A stretch of 64,000 bases of DNA, taken from assembly GCA_003194525.1 (NCBI GenBank), contig NBIV01000106.1, positions 124,001-188,000 of the forward strand, written 5' to 3'. The notes beneath the pieces were generated by a model. It was given only the letters and a program-made list of their open reading frames with translations, was not told where the DNA came from and did not search any database. The DNA comes from Gracilariopsis chorda. Its lineage: Eukaryota > Rhodophyta > Florideophyceae > Gracilariales > Gracilariaceae. Position 1 is the first letter of the stretch; each line of letters opens with the position of its first letter. Of the stretch, positions 1 to 10,829 are shown one piece after another. The translations under genes and the position numbers were made by a program.

Positions 1-94
1 GCCCGGCCAGCCGCCAAGGCCCGAACAGAAACGTCATGTGCGCAGCCGCCCACACAGCAATGCCAATCCCCAAGTTGCACAGCGGAAACGCCTC

Positions 95-172
95 GCCACG
101 TGGCCACCTCTGCCACGCGCGCCACGTGGCCACCTCTGCCACGCGCGCCACGCGGCCAGCTCCGCCACGCGA
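95..172. repeat. 26-bp tandem repeat, three units, with G-box cores
   Basis: Three consecutive 26-bp units start at 95, 121 and 147. The first two are identical and the third is degenerate. Units one and two contain the palindrome CCACGTGG, and another CACGTG lies near 240. CACGTG is the usual G-box/E-box core bound by bHLH or bZIP factors. The array lies about 310-390 bp upstream of the ATG at 484, so an upstream regulatory role is plausible but inferred. Confidence 0.7.
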
Positions 173-483
173 TCCCACGCGCGCCAGGCGGCTCTTGCAA
201 TTGGCGGAGCGGTGCGCGCGCCGGTGGCTGCGCGCCGCGCCACGTGGGGCGTTGGCACGGCTGTACTGCAGCGCGACAGCAGCGCTGTTGGAGTCCAACA
301 GTTGGACGCCACGCGCGCGCCACGCCACGACGCCTGTTGCGCACTGTGCGCACGCGCGCGCGCTCAACTCGCCCGTTCTCGTTGCACGCCCGCACCGAAC
401 AACTCGCCTCCCGCTCCCCGCCGCGCTCCACGCCGCCGCCGCTCCCCAGCTCCAACCCCAAAACTACCGCCCCCGCCGCCACC

Positions 484-1506
484 ATGTCAACCGGCGTCAA
501 TCACCTACGCTCCCCCGAGCAACGGCGCAGCGACCATCTCACCATCCTCACCCGACGCGCCCCCCCGCCCCGTACCTGCGGCCGCTTCTTCAAGGTGCCC
601 GCCGACAACCCCGTGCGCATCCACGCCATAGACCCGTTCGACTCCGACGCAGACACCGACGGTCCGCCCTCCGATTCGTTTGCATGGCGTCGTGAGCACT
701 CCCGCATCCGCACAAGCTCCAGCGTCAACAGTCTTTCCTCCCGCATAGACACCGATTGTCCGCCCCGCCGCCCGCGTCGCCCCTCCACCCCAACCATACT
801 CCCTCTTTCCCGCGACAGAGCCGTCAGTTTCTACGGCGCTAAATCTGCGACCGCCCCCGCTCCCACCGCCGATGACGTCTTGGGCGCCATCAGTCCGCAA
901 CGTCTCAAGCAGCTTCTGGGCGACGATTACGCCCTGTTTTGCCCGTCCGTCAATTCGAAACACGCGCAACAGGCGCAAACGCCAACGCATGCGCTTGCAC
1001 ACTCCTCTTCTACTAACACGCTCTACGTGTCGGAGCAAACCGGACTCCCCGTCTCGCTCGTGTCGGACGGCAGTTTTCGCGCCGAAAGTGATGATGAGAA
1101 GGATGTCGAACAGCTCAGTCGTCAACTCATCGCTCGCTACAATCGCTCAGCCCCACAATCTCCATCCGTCCCGCTTTTCGTTGAAGAAATTGGTCGAGTG
1201 CCGCGCGTGGCCGTGGTGGACGGAAAGGCGCGTCGCATTCGAGTTCGCAAACCGAATGCCGCCTCATTTCGCGCAATGCCCTCGCACGCCAACAGCATCA
1301 TAGCGCGCTGTTTCGGGCGTTGCGTCAACAAGCACACGGACGAAGAGCAACGTCGCGCTCATATGCTCGGTGTGAATGTGCTTAGAAAGGCTTTGCAACG
1401 TGTGGGTAGGTGGAGTGAACAGCAGCACTATCGTCGCCCCCCGCCACCCGCCGTGCCGGATAACATAGATCGAGTGGACAACAACAAACATCACTTCCTC
1501 AACTGA
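484..1506 (+). CDS. Hypothetical Ser/Pro-rich protein, 340 aa
   Basis: I do not recognise this protein. The frame is open well upstream of 484, but the ATG at 484 sits in a near-perfect context (GCCGCCACC before ATG) and the upstream translation is low-complexity GC-rich sequence, so I chose 484. The first half is rich in Ser, Pro and Asp with short acidic stretches (DSDADTD) and looks disordered. A more ordered part follows at about residues 125-145 (DDVLGAISPQRLKQLLGDDY), then a basic C-terminal third with an RRIRVRK run. There is no signal peptide or membrane segment. The distribution of Ser next to Arg would suit a phosphorylated regulatory or scaffold protein, but that is a guess. Codon use is GC-rich like the neighbouring host genes. 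Confidence 0.65.
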   Translation: MSTGVNHLRSPEQRRSDHLTILTRRAPPPRTCGRFFKVPADNPVRIHAIDPFDSDADTDGPPSDSFAWRREHSRIRTSSSVNSLSSRIDTDCPPRRPRRPSTPTILPLSRDRAVSFYGAKSATAPAPTADDVLGAISPQRLKQLLGDDYALFCPSVNSKHAQQAQTPTHALAHSSSTNTLYVSEQTGLPVSLVSDGSFRAESDDEKDVEQLSRQLIARYNRSAPQSPSVPLFVEEIGRVPRVAVVDGKARRIRVRKPNAASFRAMPSHANSIIARCFGRCVNKHTDEEQRRAHMLGVNVLRKALQRVGRWSEQQHYRRPPPPAVPDNIDRVDNNKHHFLN

Positions 1507-2749
1507 TCGCGAGCCCGCTTCGTCCATGTCTGTAAAGCTGTATTTGTAATGTTAGCCCTTAACTCGTAATCTGTGTACCGAAGGTACCAAAGGTACGCGC
1601 CCTAGGTATGTAATCTGAACTTGCACGTGATGAATGGCCTAATGTCGTGCTTGTTGAGCTTATTCAGCAAACGTACCGGTACCGTGAGTCATGATATCGA
1701 CATCAACCCTTTTTATTACTTGTTTCATTTGTTCACTCGTCTGCTTCATTCCCCGCAAATGCCGCGCGCCCGAATCTTCTTGTGCTCGTCACCTTCACAG
1801 GGCGCAAGTTTTTTACGGAGCTGCTTGTAACGTTGGTGCTTTGCTCACCGCCGTTGGAATACCTTCCTGCGGTCCATGGAAACAAGGTGCACACCTCTTT
1901 GCCGTATGACCGTCGTAGATACGTGTAGTGAGTCACTGCTTACCCTACATCCGCCGCGCTGACAGCTTGTATCCAAATAACCCTCAAAAGGACGAAGCGA
2001 GAGCTACACAGCTAACCCTCTAGCTAGCTAGAGTCTGGTGATATCTAGCTAGTGGGCGTCACAGAGTACTCGCCGCGTGTGTGGCCGATGCTCCACTACA
2101 GGTAGACGGTTACCGACTGTTAACTTTTCTCCTCCTCTGCTGTAACGTGTGCGAGTAAAAGCTGTAACTCGAGGTCATGATCACCATGAGCGACCAGTGC
2201 AACACGAATTGTATACCCGAATGCATACACCAGTCAAACAACGATCCCTCTCACGATACAACTCGGAATTAAGCTCCATCCGCTCCAGGAGTGCCACGCG
2301 CAGCAGGGACGACGCAGTAGAGAGCGTTTGAAACGTAGAACGGAGTCGGGATGCCAACCTTCTCCCGGAAGGTGTTTCATAGAGGGATAATAATACGCAG
2401 AGAGGTACGAGCTCTGCATCATTTCCAACTCGCTCGCCCATTGGCCCGTCGCGCCGCTTGGCGTTTACCAACCGGCGCAATAAAACGCGTTCCGAGCTGT
2501 GATTGGTCAATGCCCATCCCAAGATTCGTCCTGCGTCACCATTCATTTCCTGCCCACGCCGCTTGTGGCACACCAGCAGCATCACACACCTCACAAAGCG
2601 CTTGACCATTATTATTAACTAACCTCAGCTCCATGCCGCGAATACGCGAAGCCGAGCACACGCGAAGCCGCTCCTCTTCACATTGCGCAGCTCCCGTCGT
2701 GAGCTCAACTCCATCACCTTCTCCCCCCACAACTGTAGCGTCTTGTACG
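1507..2749. other. Intergenic region between the hypothetical gene and epimerase
   Basis: No gene is recognised. Short frames on both strands have no conserved motif. It holds an AT-richer 3' flank, a palindrome-like GTACCGGTAC near 1675, CTAGCTAG runs near 2020-2055, and inverted CCAAT boxes listed separately. The 15-mer TACCGAAGGTACCAA at 1576-1590 recurs in reverse at 7302-7316. Confidence 0.5.
2440..2506 (+). promoter_or_regulatory. Two inverted CCAAT boxes upstream of the epimerase gene
   Basis: ATTGG occurs at 2440-2444 and 2502-2506, the second inside TGATTGGTCAATG. CCAAT boxes in this orientation bind NF-Y-type factors in many eukaryotes. They lie about 245-310 bp upstream of the chosen ATG at 2750. 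Function is inferred from motif and position only. Confidence 0.4.
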
Positions 2750-3574
2750 ATGAGTCCCGCCGCCTTCGTCGCCCCTACTCCCGTCCTTGCTCGCTCCTCT
2801 TTCGCGCCGTCCACCTCACAAAGGCCTGCTAGCAGAGCCCACGCACGTCGAGTTACTCCGCGCGCTGCCATCGATGTCCCAGCCCCAAAGAAGGGGGAGG
2901 TCGTAATCTCCCCTTCAATTCTGTCCGCCGACTTCTCCAAGCTCGGTGATGAGGTTCGCGCCATCGATCAAGCCGGCTGTGACTGGGTTCATGTCGACGT
3001 GATGGATGGTCGTTTCGTACCCAACATCACCATTGGTCCGCTCGTTGTAAAGGCTCTCCGACCAGTAACCAACAAGCCACTCGACGTTCACCTCATGATT
3101 GTTGAACCCGAACTCATTATTCCCGAGTTCGCGAAGGCTGGCGCCGACATCATCTCCGTCCACTGCGAAGGAGAGAGCACAATCCATCTCCACCGAACTC
3201 TCAACCTCATCAAAGATCTTGGCTGCAAGGCCGGTGTCGTTCTCAACCCAGCCACGCCAGCATCCGCCATCGAATACGTACTAGAACTATGCGATCTGAT
3301 TCTGGTCATGTCCGTCAACCCTGGATTTGGCGGCCAAGGATTCATTGACACGGTTGTCCCGAAAATTGAAGCCATTAGAAAGATGGCCGATGAGCGTGGC
3401 TTGAACCCGTGGATCGAGGTTGATGGTGGTATCAAGGGTAACAATGCTTACAAGGTTGTTGAGGCTGGCGCCAACTCTCTTGTGTCCGGCTCTGGCGTGT
3501 TTGGCGCGTCTGATTATGCTCAAGCTATTTCTGAGATACGCGCGGCAAAACGCCCGGCTGCTGCAATGGTGTAA
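2750..3574 (+). CDS. RPE: Ribulose-phosphate 3-epimerase, plastid-targeted
   Basis: This enzyme interconverts ribulose 5-phosphate and xylulose 5-phosphate in the Calvin cycle and the pentose phosphate pathway. The TIM-barrel landmarks are all present: [11 protein letters not shown] at the start of the mature part, [13 protein letters not shown] (metal-binding His and Asp), DVHLMI (metal-binding His), [10 protein letters not shown] (phosphate loop), EVDGGI (catalytic Asp) and SGSGVFG at the end. The ATG at 2750 gives 274 residues with a leader of about 50 residues starting [12 protein letters not shown], rich in Ala, Ser and Arg, typical of red algal plastid transit peptides. An in-frame ATG at 2633 would add 39 residues and bury that leader, so 2750 is preferred. 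The frame is complete and intronless. Confidence 0.95.
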   Translation: MSPAAFVAPTPVLARSSFAPSTSQRPASRAHARRVTPRAAIDVPAPKKGEVVISPSILSADFSKLGDEVRAIDQAGCDWVHVDVMDGRFVPNITIGPLVVKALRPVTNKPLDVHLMIVEPELIIPEFAKAGADIISVHCEGESTIHLHRTLNLIKDLGCKAGVVLNPATPASAIEYVLELCDLILVMSVNPGFGGQGFIDTVVPKIEAIRKMADERGLNPWIEVDGGIKGNNAYKVVEAGANSLVSGSGVFGASDYAQAISEIRAAKRPAAAMV

Positions 3575-4482
3575 ATACTTCCGTTTCCAAACTGCTGTCA
3601 TTGCTAGCGATCTCTTTCTTTTGGGGGCTTGTTCCTCACACATTCGTTGTTCGCAGTAAACAAAACGCATAGTTCTTTACCTTCACCGACGACAAGAGCA
3701 CGTGGACTTTTTACAACTATTGGTCACGAACAGCGGCCGTAGATTTGGACTCGCTCTTCTGCGATGAGCTCATAGTTCTCTTCTCCATGAGCGAGAATGC
3801 TGACCACAATTTCGAATGCCTCCATAAGAAATCGAATGCACACTGAATTCTACAACTTCGTTGGTAATGGTCGAAATCTCACTGTTGTAGGTTTTCTAAG
3901 ATTTGTAGCAAACTGACATGAGCATTACCTAATTCTCCCGAAGAAGCCAGGGATGCTGCTGCATCTGATAATGTTTCGCACTGCAGATGTACCAGCAACG
4001 CAAGGAGGAAAAAGTTTACGTAAAGAATGCCTGGCCGTCCAATCAAAGACTCAAGCATTGTAATCGGAAGGGCTTTGACGTTCGTATGGGTAGTACAACA
4101 GTTGACTACTGCTGGTCCTGGTAACCAGCTCGAAATTCTAGGGTTCCTAACTACGCCAAGAACCACTTTGTCCAGAGCTGACGATCGGTTTGATGAAATC
4201 GGCCCTTCGACGCCTATGCAAGGAGCTGTTGAATACCGCTTACTATTCTTCCGTCCGGAATTGTAAATGGGAACCCATCAACTCTGCATCAACTGGGATT
4301 CAGATGGAGTAGTCAAGTCCGATGCTTTGAAACACTGATTCCAAACTTGCAGGTTGACTATATACCATTCACACATCTATGAACACCGAAACTGAGATCC
4401 TTACATTCACTTCGTAGTCATTGCTTGTTTGTCATCAAAATTGTTCACAGCTCGCAACGGGGTTTTCTATAGATTACTGCAT
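3575..4482. other. Intergenic region between convergent genes
   Basis: This is the 3' flank of both the epimerase (+) and the SAC phosphatase (-). Small frames, for example 3879-4166 on the minus strand, lack recognisable domains. I see no RNA gene or repeat here. Confidence 0.45.
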
Positions 4483-6336
4483 TCAGTTTGTCCCGTCGAG
4501 TCTTGGTCTCGAAACTAGCTTGTGTCCGACGCTCAGCATCAACTTGAAGAAGAACACCATCCCTATACATCCCGTAGCTATCATTGCATATTTTGCTTTC
4601 AAAGGTTTGATAAGCGTGTATCCAACACATGCAAGTGAGAAAAAGAAGAGTACAACATGGGGAAGGTATTTTTCCCAAACAAGCAACGGATCAGCTTTTG
4701 ACTTAACGGACTCCAGAATCTGTGGCGTCAATGACCGCTCTGCTGTTGATGGCAACGGCACAACCCCCAGGATGATGTCAATTCCATCCTGCCTTCTTCC
4801 ATCTAAAAAGTTCTGATATATATAGCGCCTAAGCGCGCGGACACCGTCTTGAGCCATTCCCAGTTTCGATCGCTTTCCGGTTCGCGTATAGTCTGTTTTG
4901 AGTGCACCAGAGCCAGCATAGACCTGAGATAGAGCGTTGGCGTGGTCCGCCCAGGTGTCCTTGAATTGCTTTTCAAAAGAATCGAACTTGGCAGCGGAGC
5001 ATGAACCCACATTGCTATCCAATACGCCCATTACCTTCAGAGCTGCGTCCATTATTCGATGGGCAATAGCGCTTTGAACAACGTTTGTTCGATCTAAACT
5101 ATCAATGCAGTTGGTGCGAATCACGCCACGTTGACGCCTAGCAATTCCAGAAGCAGTTCCATCTTTGGTATAAAAGTAGCTATAGGCGCCCAAGTCGGAA
5201 TCAATGGAAGGAAGAAGGTCTTGGTCAACCATTTCGTATTTCATGCCTTTGGTCTTGGTATGAAAGTCCCATGGAACGAAATGCAACTTTGAGTTTTGCA
5301 TGAGTTCCACTGCTGTCTTAAGTGCTTTATGAAGCATAGCTTCGCCACCATTGCCGTCAACGAGAGAAATGGCAGTAACTGTTCCATACTGCTCGAACAG
5401 CGAGTCAAAATGTTTCTCAAACGCCTTCTGGCACAGACCCCCTTTGCCGCCAGAATCTACTTCCTTGAGAACTGCCTTTGGTTTGTACTTTATATTGGCC
5501 TCCTGTTTCCATAGCAGTGGTATACTACCACGGATCTGGACATAACTAGAGTAGGCATCTCCATGACTTATAATTTGCTCCGTTTCAACAAAGTTGCTGA
5601 CGTTTCCGTGTATATCTGCTCCGCGCGCAGTATATCGTAGTCCTGGTCGATCAGCGCTTCTCCGCGCAATCAGGGCAAGTTGAACAGATTTTCCATTCAC
5701 AACATCCGTACGCACGTCAACGTATCCCAGAATAAGCGGGACAAGCCAAGACACAGCTCCAATGTCCATGAGCTTCTTGGCAGCAAAACGATTCCACACG
5801 AATCTGAGATCGGCTCGTAGAAAATCGGGGGCGGCCGCAGCGTCATCGCTAGCGGAGGCAGCATCTGCTCTTTTCTGTGCGGATTTAGTAAGGTCAAGTT
5901 GGTGCGAGAAGTAAAACCCAGGGAGACTTACAGCAGCATTAATCATTCCCTTGAGCAGATTCTCCTCGGCCATGTGCTGCTTGGTGAGATTCAGTTGCGT
6001 GGCGAGCTTCTTGATGAGTTTGGGTCCTCGGACGGGAATGGCTTCAAGCTTTTCTACACGCCATACCGGTTGCTCCATGATGGAGCCGACTGACTTGCGC
6101 TTGGAAATGACGAGCAAGTAGGCATCGTGCAAGGATTCAATAAGGCCTACAAGACCATAGATGACGCGCTGGCTGTCAGGTTCGGCCAGTGCGGCACATT
6201 CGCTACGTTCTCTGACGGATGCGTTGAGAGTGGATCGATCGATGAAAAGAAGTTGCTTGTTCGGGAGGACTGATTCGGCTGGCTCGACAGTGATCCAGCG
6301 CGGAGAAGTGGATAGAACAAGGGTCTCGGTTGTCAT
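4483..6336 (-). CDS. SAC1: SAC1-type phosphoinositide phosphatase, membrane-anchored
   Basis: This phosphatase dephosphorylates phosphoinositides, mainly PI4P, at ER/Golgi membranes. From the ATG at 6336 it has 617 residues, close to the usual length of Sac1 (about 590-620). The SAC domain carries the catalytic CX5R motif in RTNCIDSLDRTNVVQS, with Cys410 and Arg416. Other landmarks include VWRVEKLEAIPV, DLRFVWNRF, RGSIPLLWKQEA and LGAYSYFYTKDG. Two hydrophobic helices near residues 561-576 and 586-602 form the C-terminal anchor expected of Sac1. The frame stays open upstream, with another ATG at 6540 that would add 68 residues (see findings). I prefer 6336 because the SAC domain then starts as in other Sac1 proteins. 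No introns. It is transcribed away from the coatomer gene. Confidence 0.9.
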   Translation of the reverse strand: MTTETLVLSTSPRWITVEPAESVLPNKQLLFIDRSTLNASVRERSECAALAEPDSQRVIYGLVGLIESLHDAYLLVISKRKSVGSIMEQPVWRVEKLEAIPVRGPKLIKKLATQLNLTKQHMAEENLLKGMINAAVSLPGFYFSHQLDLTKSAQKRADAASASDDAAAAPDFLRADLRFVWNRFAAKKLMDIGAVSWLVPLILGYVDVRTDVVNGKSVQLALIARRSADRPGLRYTARGADIHGNVSNFVETEQIISHGDAYSSYVQIRGSIPLLWKQEANIKYKPKAVLKEVDSGGKGGLCQKAFEKHFDSLFEQYGTVTAISLVDGNGGEAMLHKALKTAVELMQNSKLHFVPWDFHTKTKGMKYEMVDQDLLPSIDSDLGAYSYFYTKDGTASGIARRQRGVIRTNCIDSLDRTNVVQSAIAHRIMDAALKVMGVLDSNVGSCSAAKFDSFEKQFKDTWADHANALSQVYAGSGALKTDYTRTGKRSKLGMAQDGVRALRRYIYQNFLDGRRQDGIDIILGVVPLPSTAERSLTPQILESVKSKADPLLVWEKYLPHVVLFFFSLACVGYTLIKPLKAKYAMIATGCIGMVFFFKLMLSVGHKLVSRPRLDGTN

Positions 6337-7758
6337 TTGAGGGGCTGCTTGACGAGAGGCAGGTGTTACAGATCGCTGTTTGCAAGTCGGATGAATGCAG
6401 CGCCGAACGGGCGGGACAGCTTTTGGCAGTGTGCGTAGCAGAGCGCGGGGTTGACTGGAACTTGAAGAGCGATACAGCAAGCGAGGAAGGGGAACCGGCG
6501 CCACAAAAGTAGGGTGAGCGCAACGGTCGGTTCGGGACATGAGCGATGAGCTCTGGTGTCGGCGATGTACGCAAGTGGAACCGGCGTTAAACGCACCAGG
6601 CGACAAGGGTGGTAGATGTGAGGGCTGTGGGAGCTATCGGCAGTTGTGCGCAGGCGTTGTCGTGTTCAAGATGAATTGAATACTACACAGATGCGGTTTG
6701 ATTTCGGCGCATGCGGGAAAGTGCTCATCTAGACACTAGTAGAGTGCGAGCGCATCCAAATTCTAATTGTACATTTCCTTTTATCAATGTAGTAGGTGTG
6801 TACGCTGTACGGTGGATATCATATCTGTAGCCAACCACGTCGATGGGCGCGAAGAGCTGGGCACCTTTCACAAGTAGCCCACCCTTGCAGTCTTGGAAGT
6901 GATCTTAAGCCACAACTCCCGGCGCCGCGATTGCGTTGAAAGGTAACTGACTCTTCCAAATTGCTATATTGGATCAAATGCGCAAGAACAAGTTTGCTTT
7001 GCAGAGATTGAGTGATGTTGGTTCGCAGGCCCCGGACTGCTAACAGTTCTCGATCTGAGCAGGCCCATTTACTACAAGTGAAGTGGAACGGGAGGGAAGA
7101 CGGCTGGATGCTGAAAAGCTCTATGAGTTGGCTATTCTTGCGACATCGCGGGAACAAGTATCTTGAAATGCATCGGTTGTCTTATCCGCGCCTTTTTGTT
7201 TTGTAATCTGCTGCATCCGAACATTCTGATATCTTCAGGCGAAGTGCCTTTCTGGTAAAAAGTTAAACAGTATACACCCCTGGTAATACCGTTGAGCACC
7301 GTTGGTACCTTCGGTAACAAACCTCGACGAGTTCCAGGAGCGCGTATCCTTTTCGCGGTTGGCGAAGGTTGGCGGACAGCGATTGCGTTTGGACGAGGAC
7401 GGTTTGAGTCAATTAGTTAAGATATTTGCCCAAATTGAAATGTGTATTGCGCAATTAGCCCTTACACCGTTAGTGGAGAAAGCTGCAGCGCCCTTGTAGA
7501 TCCGCTGCGTCGATCCGGTTTCGTTTGTTTTTGGCAGTGAATCAATCCAAAGCTTGAACCAGTCGTGCGCACGTCTGGCACAGCAGTTTGCTCCTTCTCG
7601 CTGACGGTGACGGCCACTCGGATCGCACTCGCATTTCCCCCCAACGTCCCGTTTATGTTTGCCGCTCAGCGCCATTCCCGCCCCAACTGGATCTTCTCAG
7701 TAGCTCTGCGGTTTCCCTCCACATCCCCCGCATATCGGCTTCCTAGGCACTCAACAAC
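6337..7758. other. Divergent promoter region between SAC1-like and coatomer genes
   Basis: About 1.4 kb separates the two divergently read genes. No coding region is supported. It contains the motif TTGGTACCTTCGGTA at 7302-7316, an inverted copy of a 15-mer at 1576-1590, and an E2F-like TTCCCGCC near 7675. The Sac1-side leader from 6336 to 6540 is an open in-frame extension. Regulatory roles are inferred. Confidence 0.45.
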
Positions 7759-10614
7759 ATGACTACCGCCCTCGAGAGGCAATGCACGCTGCTGCTGCAA
7801 CCGGGCATGCAAGGCGATGACCTCAGTAGCCTAAAGCAACAGCTGGAAACCGGAAGCGCCGAAGAAAAGCAAGAAGCATTGAAGCATGCCATTTTCATGC
7901 ATTTAAGCGGAGAGCCTGTACCGGGCATGCTCATGCTCGTCATTCGTTTCGTTCTTCCCCATGAAGACACCCATCTTCGCAAGCTCGGCCTCTACTACCT
8001 TGAAATTGCCGATAAACATGATTCCGAAGGTAAGATGCTCCCGGAAATGATATTGGTATGCAATATGGTTCGTAACGAACTTGTCCACCCCAACGAATAC
8101 ACCCGAGGAAACGCCCTTCGCTTCGTATGCAAGATTCACGACGCCGAAATTCTGGAACCGCTCATCCCCGCCATTCGACAGAACCTTGAACATCGTCACT
8201 CTTTTGTTAGGAGGAATGCTGTGCAGGCTATTCTCACCATTTTTGAGAAGTTTGAGTTCCTCATTCCAGACGCGGCGGAACTTGTTGAAGAGTTTCTCGC
8301 CAATGAGGGTGACCTTGCTGCTAAGAGGAATGCGTTTGTCATGCTCTGCCAATCAGATCAAGAGAGAGCTATCGCATACTTGAATCGCAACGCGGATGAG
8401 ATTTTGGTGTGGGGCGCAACTCTTCAACTCTCCGTTCTCGAGCTCGTGCGACGCGTCTGTCGCACCAATCCCATGGAGAAGGGGCACTACATGAAAATCA
8501 TATTCAGCCTTCTTCAGAGTTCATCTGCCGCTGTGGTTTATGAAGCTGCGAACACTATTACCGCATTATCAAATGCTCCATCCGCAGTGCGGGCGGCTGC
8601 CCAGTGTTATAGTAATCTCCTGGTGTCGCAAAGCGAGACAACAGTCAAGCTGATTCTTTTGGAACGCATCTGGGAGCTACGCAAGTCGCATATGAATGTA
8701 CTGCAGGAATTGGTGATGGATTTCCTGAGAGCACTGGCATGCCCGAGCTTGGAAATCAGAAAGAAGGGGACAGAGCTTGCTATGGAATTGCTCACAAAAC
8801 GTAACGTGGAGGAAGTAATGGGAATTCTATGGAAGGAACTGGTGAGAACCATCTCTTTAGATAAGACAGTCGAAGGGCAAGCCGTAGTCAAGTATCGCCA
8901 GTTGCTGATCAAGGCTGTGCATATGGGTTGCATGCGATTCCCGGAAGTTTGCGAGTCGGCTGTCAACGTGCTGGCAAACTTCTTCTCCGACTCTTATGAC
9001 GAAGTTGCAAATGATGTCGTGCTTTTCTACAGAGAAGTTTGTGAAAGATATCCCGACTTGCGCGCTACAGTTCTGTCTAAACTGCGTGCCACAGTTCCTT
9101 CGGTTAGTAACGCGAATGCTGTTAGAGTGGCCCTGTGGGTTCTTGGGTCGTACAGCGAGGACTTGAAAGACATCAAAGAGGCCTTAGATGCGATTGTTTC
9201 TTGGATCGGTCAGCTTCCTTTAGCCATAAACGTCGACAAGGAGACGGAAGATCGTGAAGACAAGGAACCACAACCTCGCAAAACTCGACCGGTTGTACTG
9301 GAGGATGGAACTTATGCATCCCAAGCTGCTGTATCAACTAGCGAAGCCAAAGGAAAACGCGACGGCACAACTCAATCGCAGCGCTTATCTGACTCTTCGA
9401 TTCGGGACTTTTTGCTACGAGGAGAGAATACTATTGGTGTTGCAGTGTGCACAGCACTCACGAAACTCTGGTTCAGGCTGAAAGGCGCCGAGGGCGTCCC
9501 TGTGAAGTTTGTCAATCGCCTTCGCGCGCAAGTCATGCTTGTTTGCACGTCTGTGCTACAAAAGGGCAAGTCCTCCGACGACTCGATACCGATGGACAAA
9601 GGAACTCGGGAGCGTTTGATTTCCTGCATAAATGCTGTTTCTTCTTCAGGTGATTCCAGTGATGTCTGGCTGAACTCTTCGTTGTACGCTTTCGACGATC
9701 TCGTGCGTATGAAGGATAAGGAGAGGGATGATCTCGCGGCCGAAAAGGCCAAAAGCATGCAGTCTCCCGTCCAAGACGTCATTGACTTCAGACTGCTTCG
9801 TTCTCGTCGCACTAACAAGACGCCCTATGGTGACGTAGATGTGGACCAGGTGGCATTAACTTCTGCAACTTTCGGCACTTCGCAATCAAAAGCCATTCAG
9901 CCCTCTCGCGTTGTCCAACTAACTGGCATGAGCGATGCTGTGTATGCTGAGGCACAAATTACTGTTCAACAGTACGACATCATAATCGACGTGCTTATCA
10001 TCAACACAACAACAGACACGCTCCAAAACCTCACATTGGAGATTGCTACTATGGGCGATCTCAGACTTTGTGAGCGCCCTCAAGCTTGTACGATGAGTCC
10101 CGGTTCTACGAAGAAGATTCGAACAAATGTGAAAGTTTCGTCGACTGAGAGCGGGATCATATTCGGAAACATTGTATACGACGTTGCATCAGGGTCTCAG
10201 TCGAAGTGCATCATACTGAACGATATACATGTGGATGTTATGGACTACATCGAGCCGAGAGAAGTCAGTGACGCTGATTTCAGGTCCATGTGGGCGGAGT
10301 TCGAGTGGGAGAATAAGGTTGCGGTGAATACGTCCTTCACCGATCTCGCTACGTTCTTGAATTTTATAACAGAATGTACGAACATGCGCTGTTTAACACT
10401 TCGTGGCATCGAGGAGGAGAGCGGTTACCTGGCCGCGAATTTGTACGCTAGATCGGCGTTTGGAGAAGACGCTCTGTTGAACCTTTGTGTCGAAAAACTT
10501 TCAGATGGCAGCTTGTCTGGTAATATCCGAATTCGCAGCAAGACTCAAGGCATAGCACTAAGCTTAGGAGATCGAATCACTCTCCGCCAAAGTAACGTGA
10601 CGGAAGGAAAATAA
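7759..10614 (+). CDS. COPB1: Coatomer subunit beta (beta-COP)
   Basis: Beta-COP is a subunit of the COPI coat that drives retrograde Golgi-to-ER and intra-Golgi vesicle traffic. The 951-residue product matches the family in length and architecture. The N-terminal adaptin-like HEAT solenoid begins MTTALERQCTLL and includes MLMLVIRFVLP, KLGLYYLEI and HRHSFVRRNAVQAI. A charged linker lies around residues 500-560. The C-terminal beta-COP region and appendage include PSRVVQLTGMSDAVYAEA, YVEP-like DYIEPREVSD and the highly conserved MWAEFEWENKV. The ATG at 7759 aligns with the usual beta-COP start. The frame is complete, intronless, with no visible damage. Confidence 0.96.
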   Translation: MTTALERQCTLLLQPGMQGDDLSSLKQQLETGSAEEKQEALKHAIFMHLSGEPVPGMLMLVIRFVLPHEDTHLRKLGLYYLEIADKHDSEGKMLPEMILVCNMVRNELVHPNEYTRGNALRFVCKIHDAEILEPLIPAIRQNLEHRHSFVRRNAVQAILTIFEKFEFLIPDAAELVEEFLANEGDLAAKRNAFVMLCQSDQERAIAYLNRNADEILVWGATLQLSVLELVRRVCRTNPMEKGHYMKIIFSLLQSSSAAVVYEAANTITALSNAPSAVRAAAQCYSNLLVSQSETTVKLILLERIWELRKSHMNVLQELVMDFLRALACPSLEIRKKGTELAMELLTKRNVEEVMGILWKELVRTISLDKTVEGQAVVKYRQLLIKAVHMGCMRFPEVCESAVNVLANFFSDSYDEVANDVVLFYREVCERYPDLRATVLSKLRATVPSVSNANAVRVALWVLGSYSEDLKDIKEALDAIVSWIGQLPLAINVDKETEDREDKEPQPRKTRPVVLEDGTYASQAAVSTSEAKGKRDGTTQSQRLSDSSIRDFLLRGENTIGVAVCTALTKLWFRLKGAEGVPVKFVNRLRAQVMLVCTSVLQKGKSSDDSIPMDKGTRERLISCINAVSSSGDSSDVWLNSSLYAFDDLVRMKDKERDDLAAEKAKSMQSPVQDVIDFRLLRSRRTNKTPYGDVDVDQVALTSATFGTSQSKAIQPSRVVQLTGMSDAVYAEAQITVQQYDIIIDVLIINTTTDTLQNLTLEIATMGDLRLCERPQACTMSPGSTKKIRTNVKVSSTESGIIFGNIVYDVASGSQSKCIILNDIHVDVMDYIEPREVSDADFRSMWAEFEWENKVAVNTSFTDLATFLNFITECTNMRCLTLRGIEEESGYLAANLYARSAFGEDALLNLCVEKLSDGSLSGNIRIRSKTQGIALSLGDRITLRQSNVTEGK

Positions 10615-10829
10615 TGATTCTGTTACCACCATTCAGATCAGCATAACTTTCGCCCGTTTTGATGCGCAACAATACGACTAAAGTATGAACAAGATTCTCT
10701 TGAATGATTAAGCCAAATAAAAGTGAGTGCCAAGGACACAAGTGCTTAAAAAAACGATTCTGCACCAAGATATACACTCCGCGCGAGTGACCTTGAGGAA
10801 GTAAGGGAGATGCGGAGAACTCTGCTGCA

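Noticed and set aside
36-797. Several long overlapping frames on both strands at the left edge
   Set aside because: They are GC-composition shadows over a tandem repeat and over the gene at 484; no domain and no good start context.
2536-3670. Minus-strand frames over the epimerase gene
   Set aside because: They are antisense to a clear, conserved enzyme and have no domain of their own.
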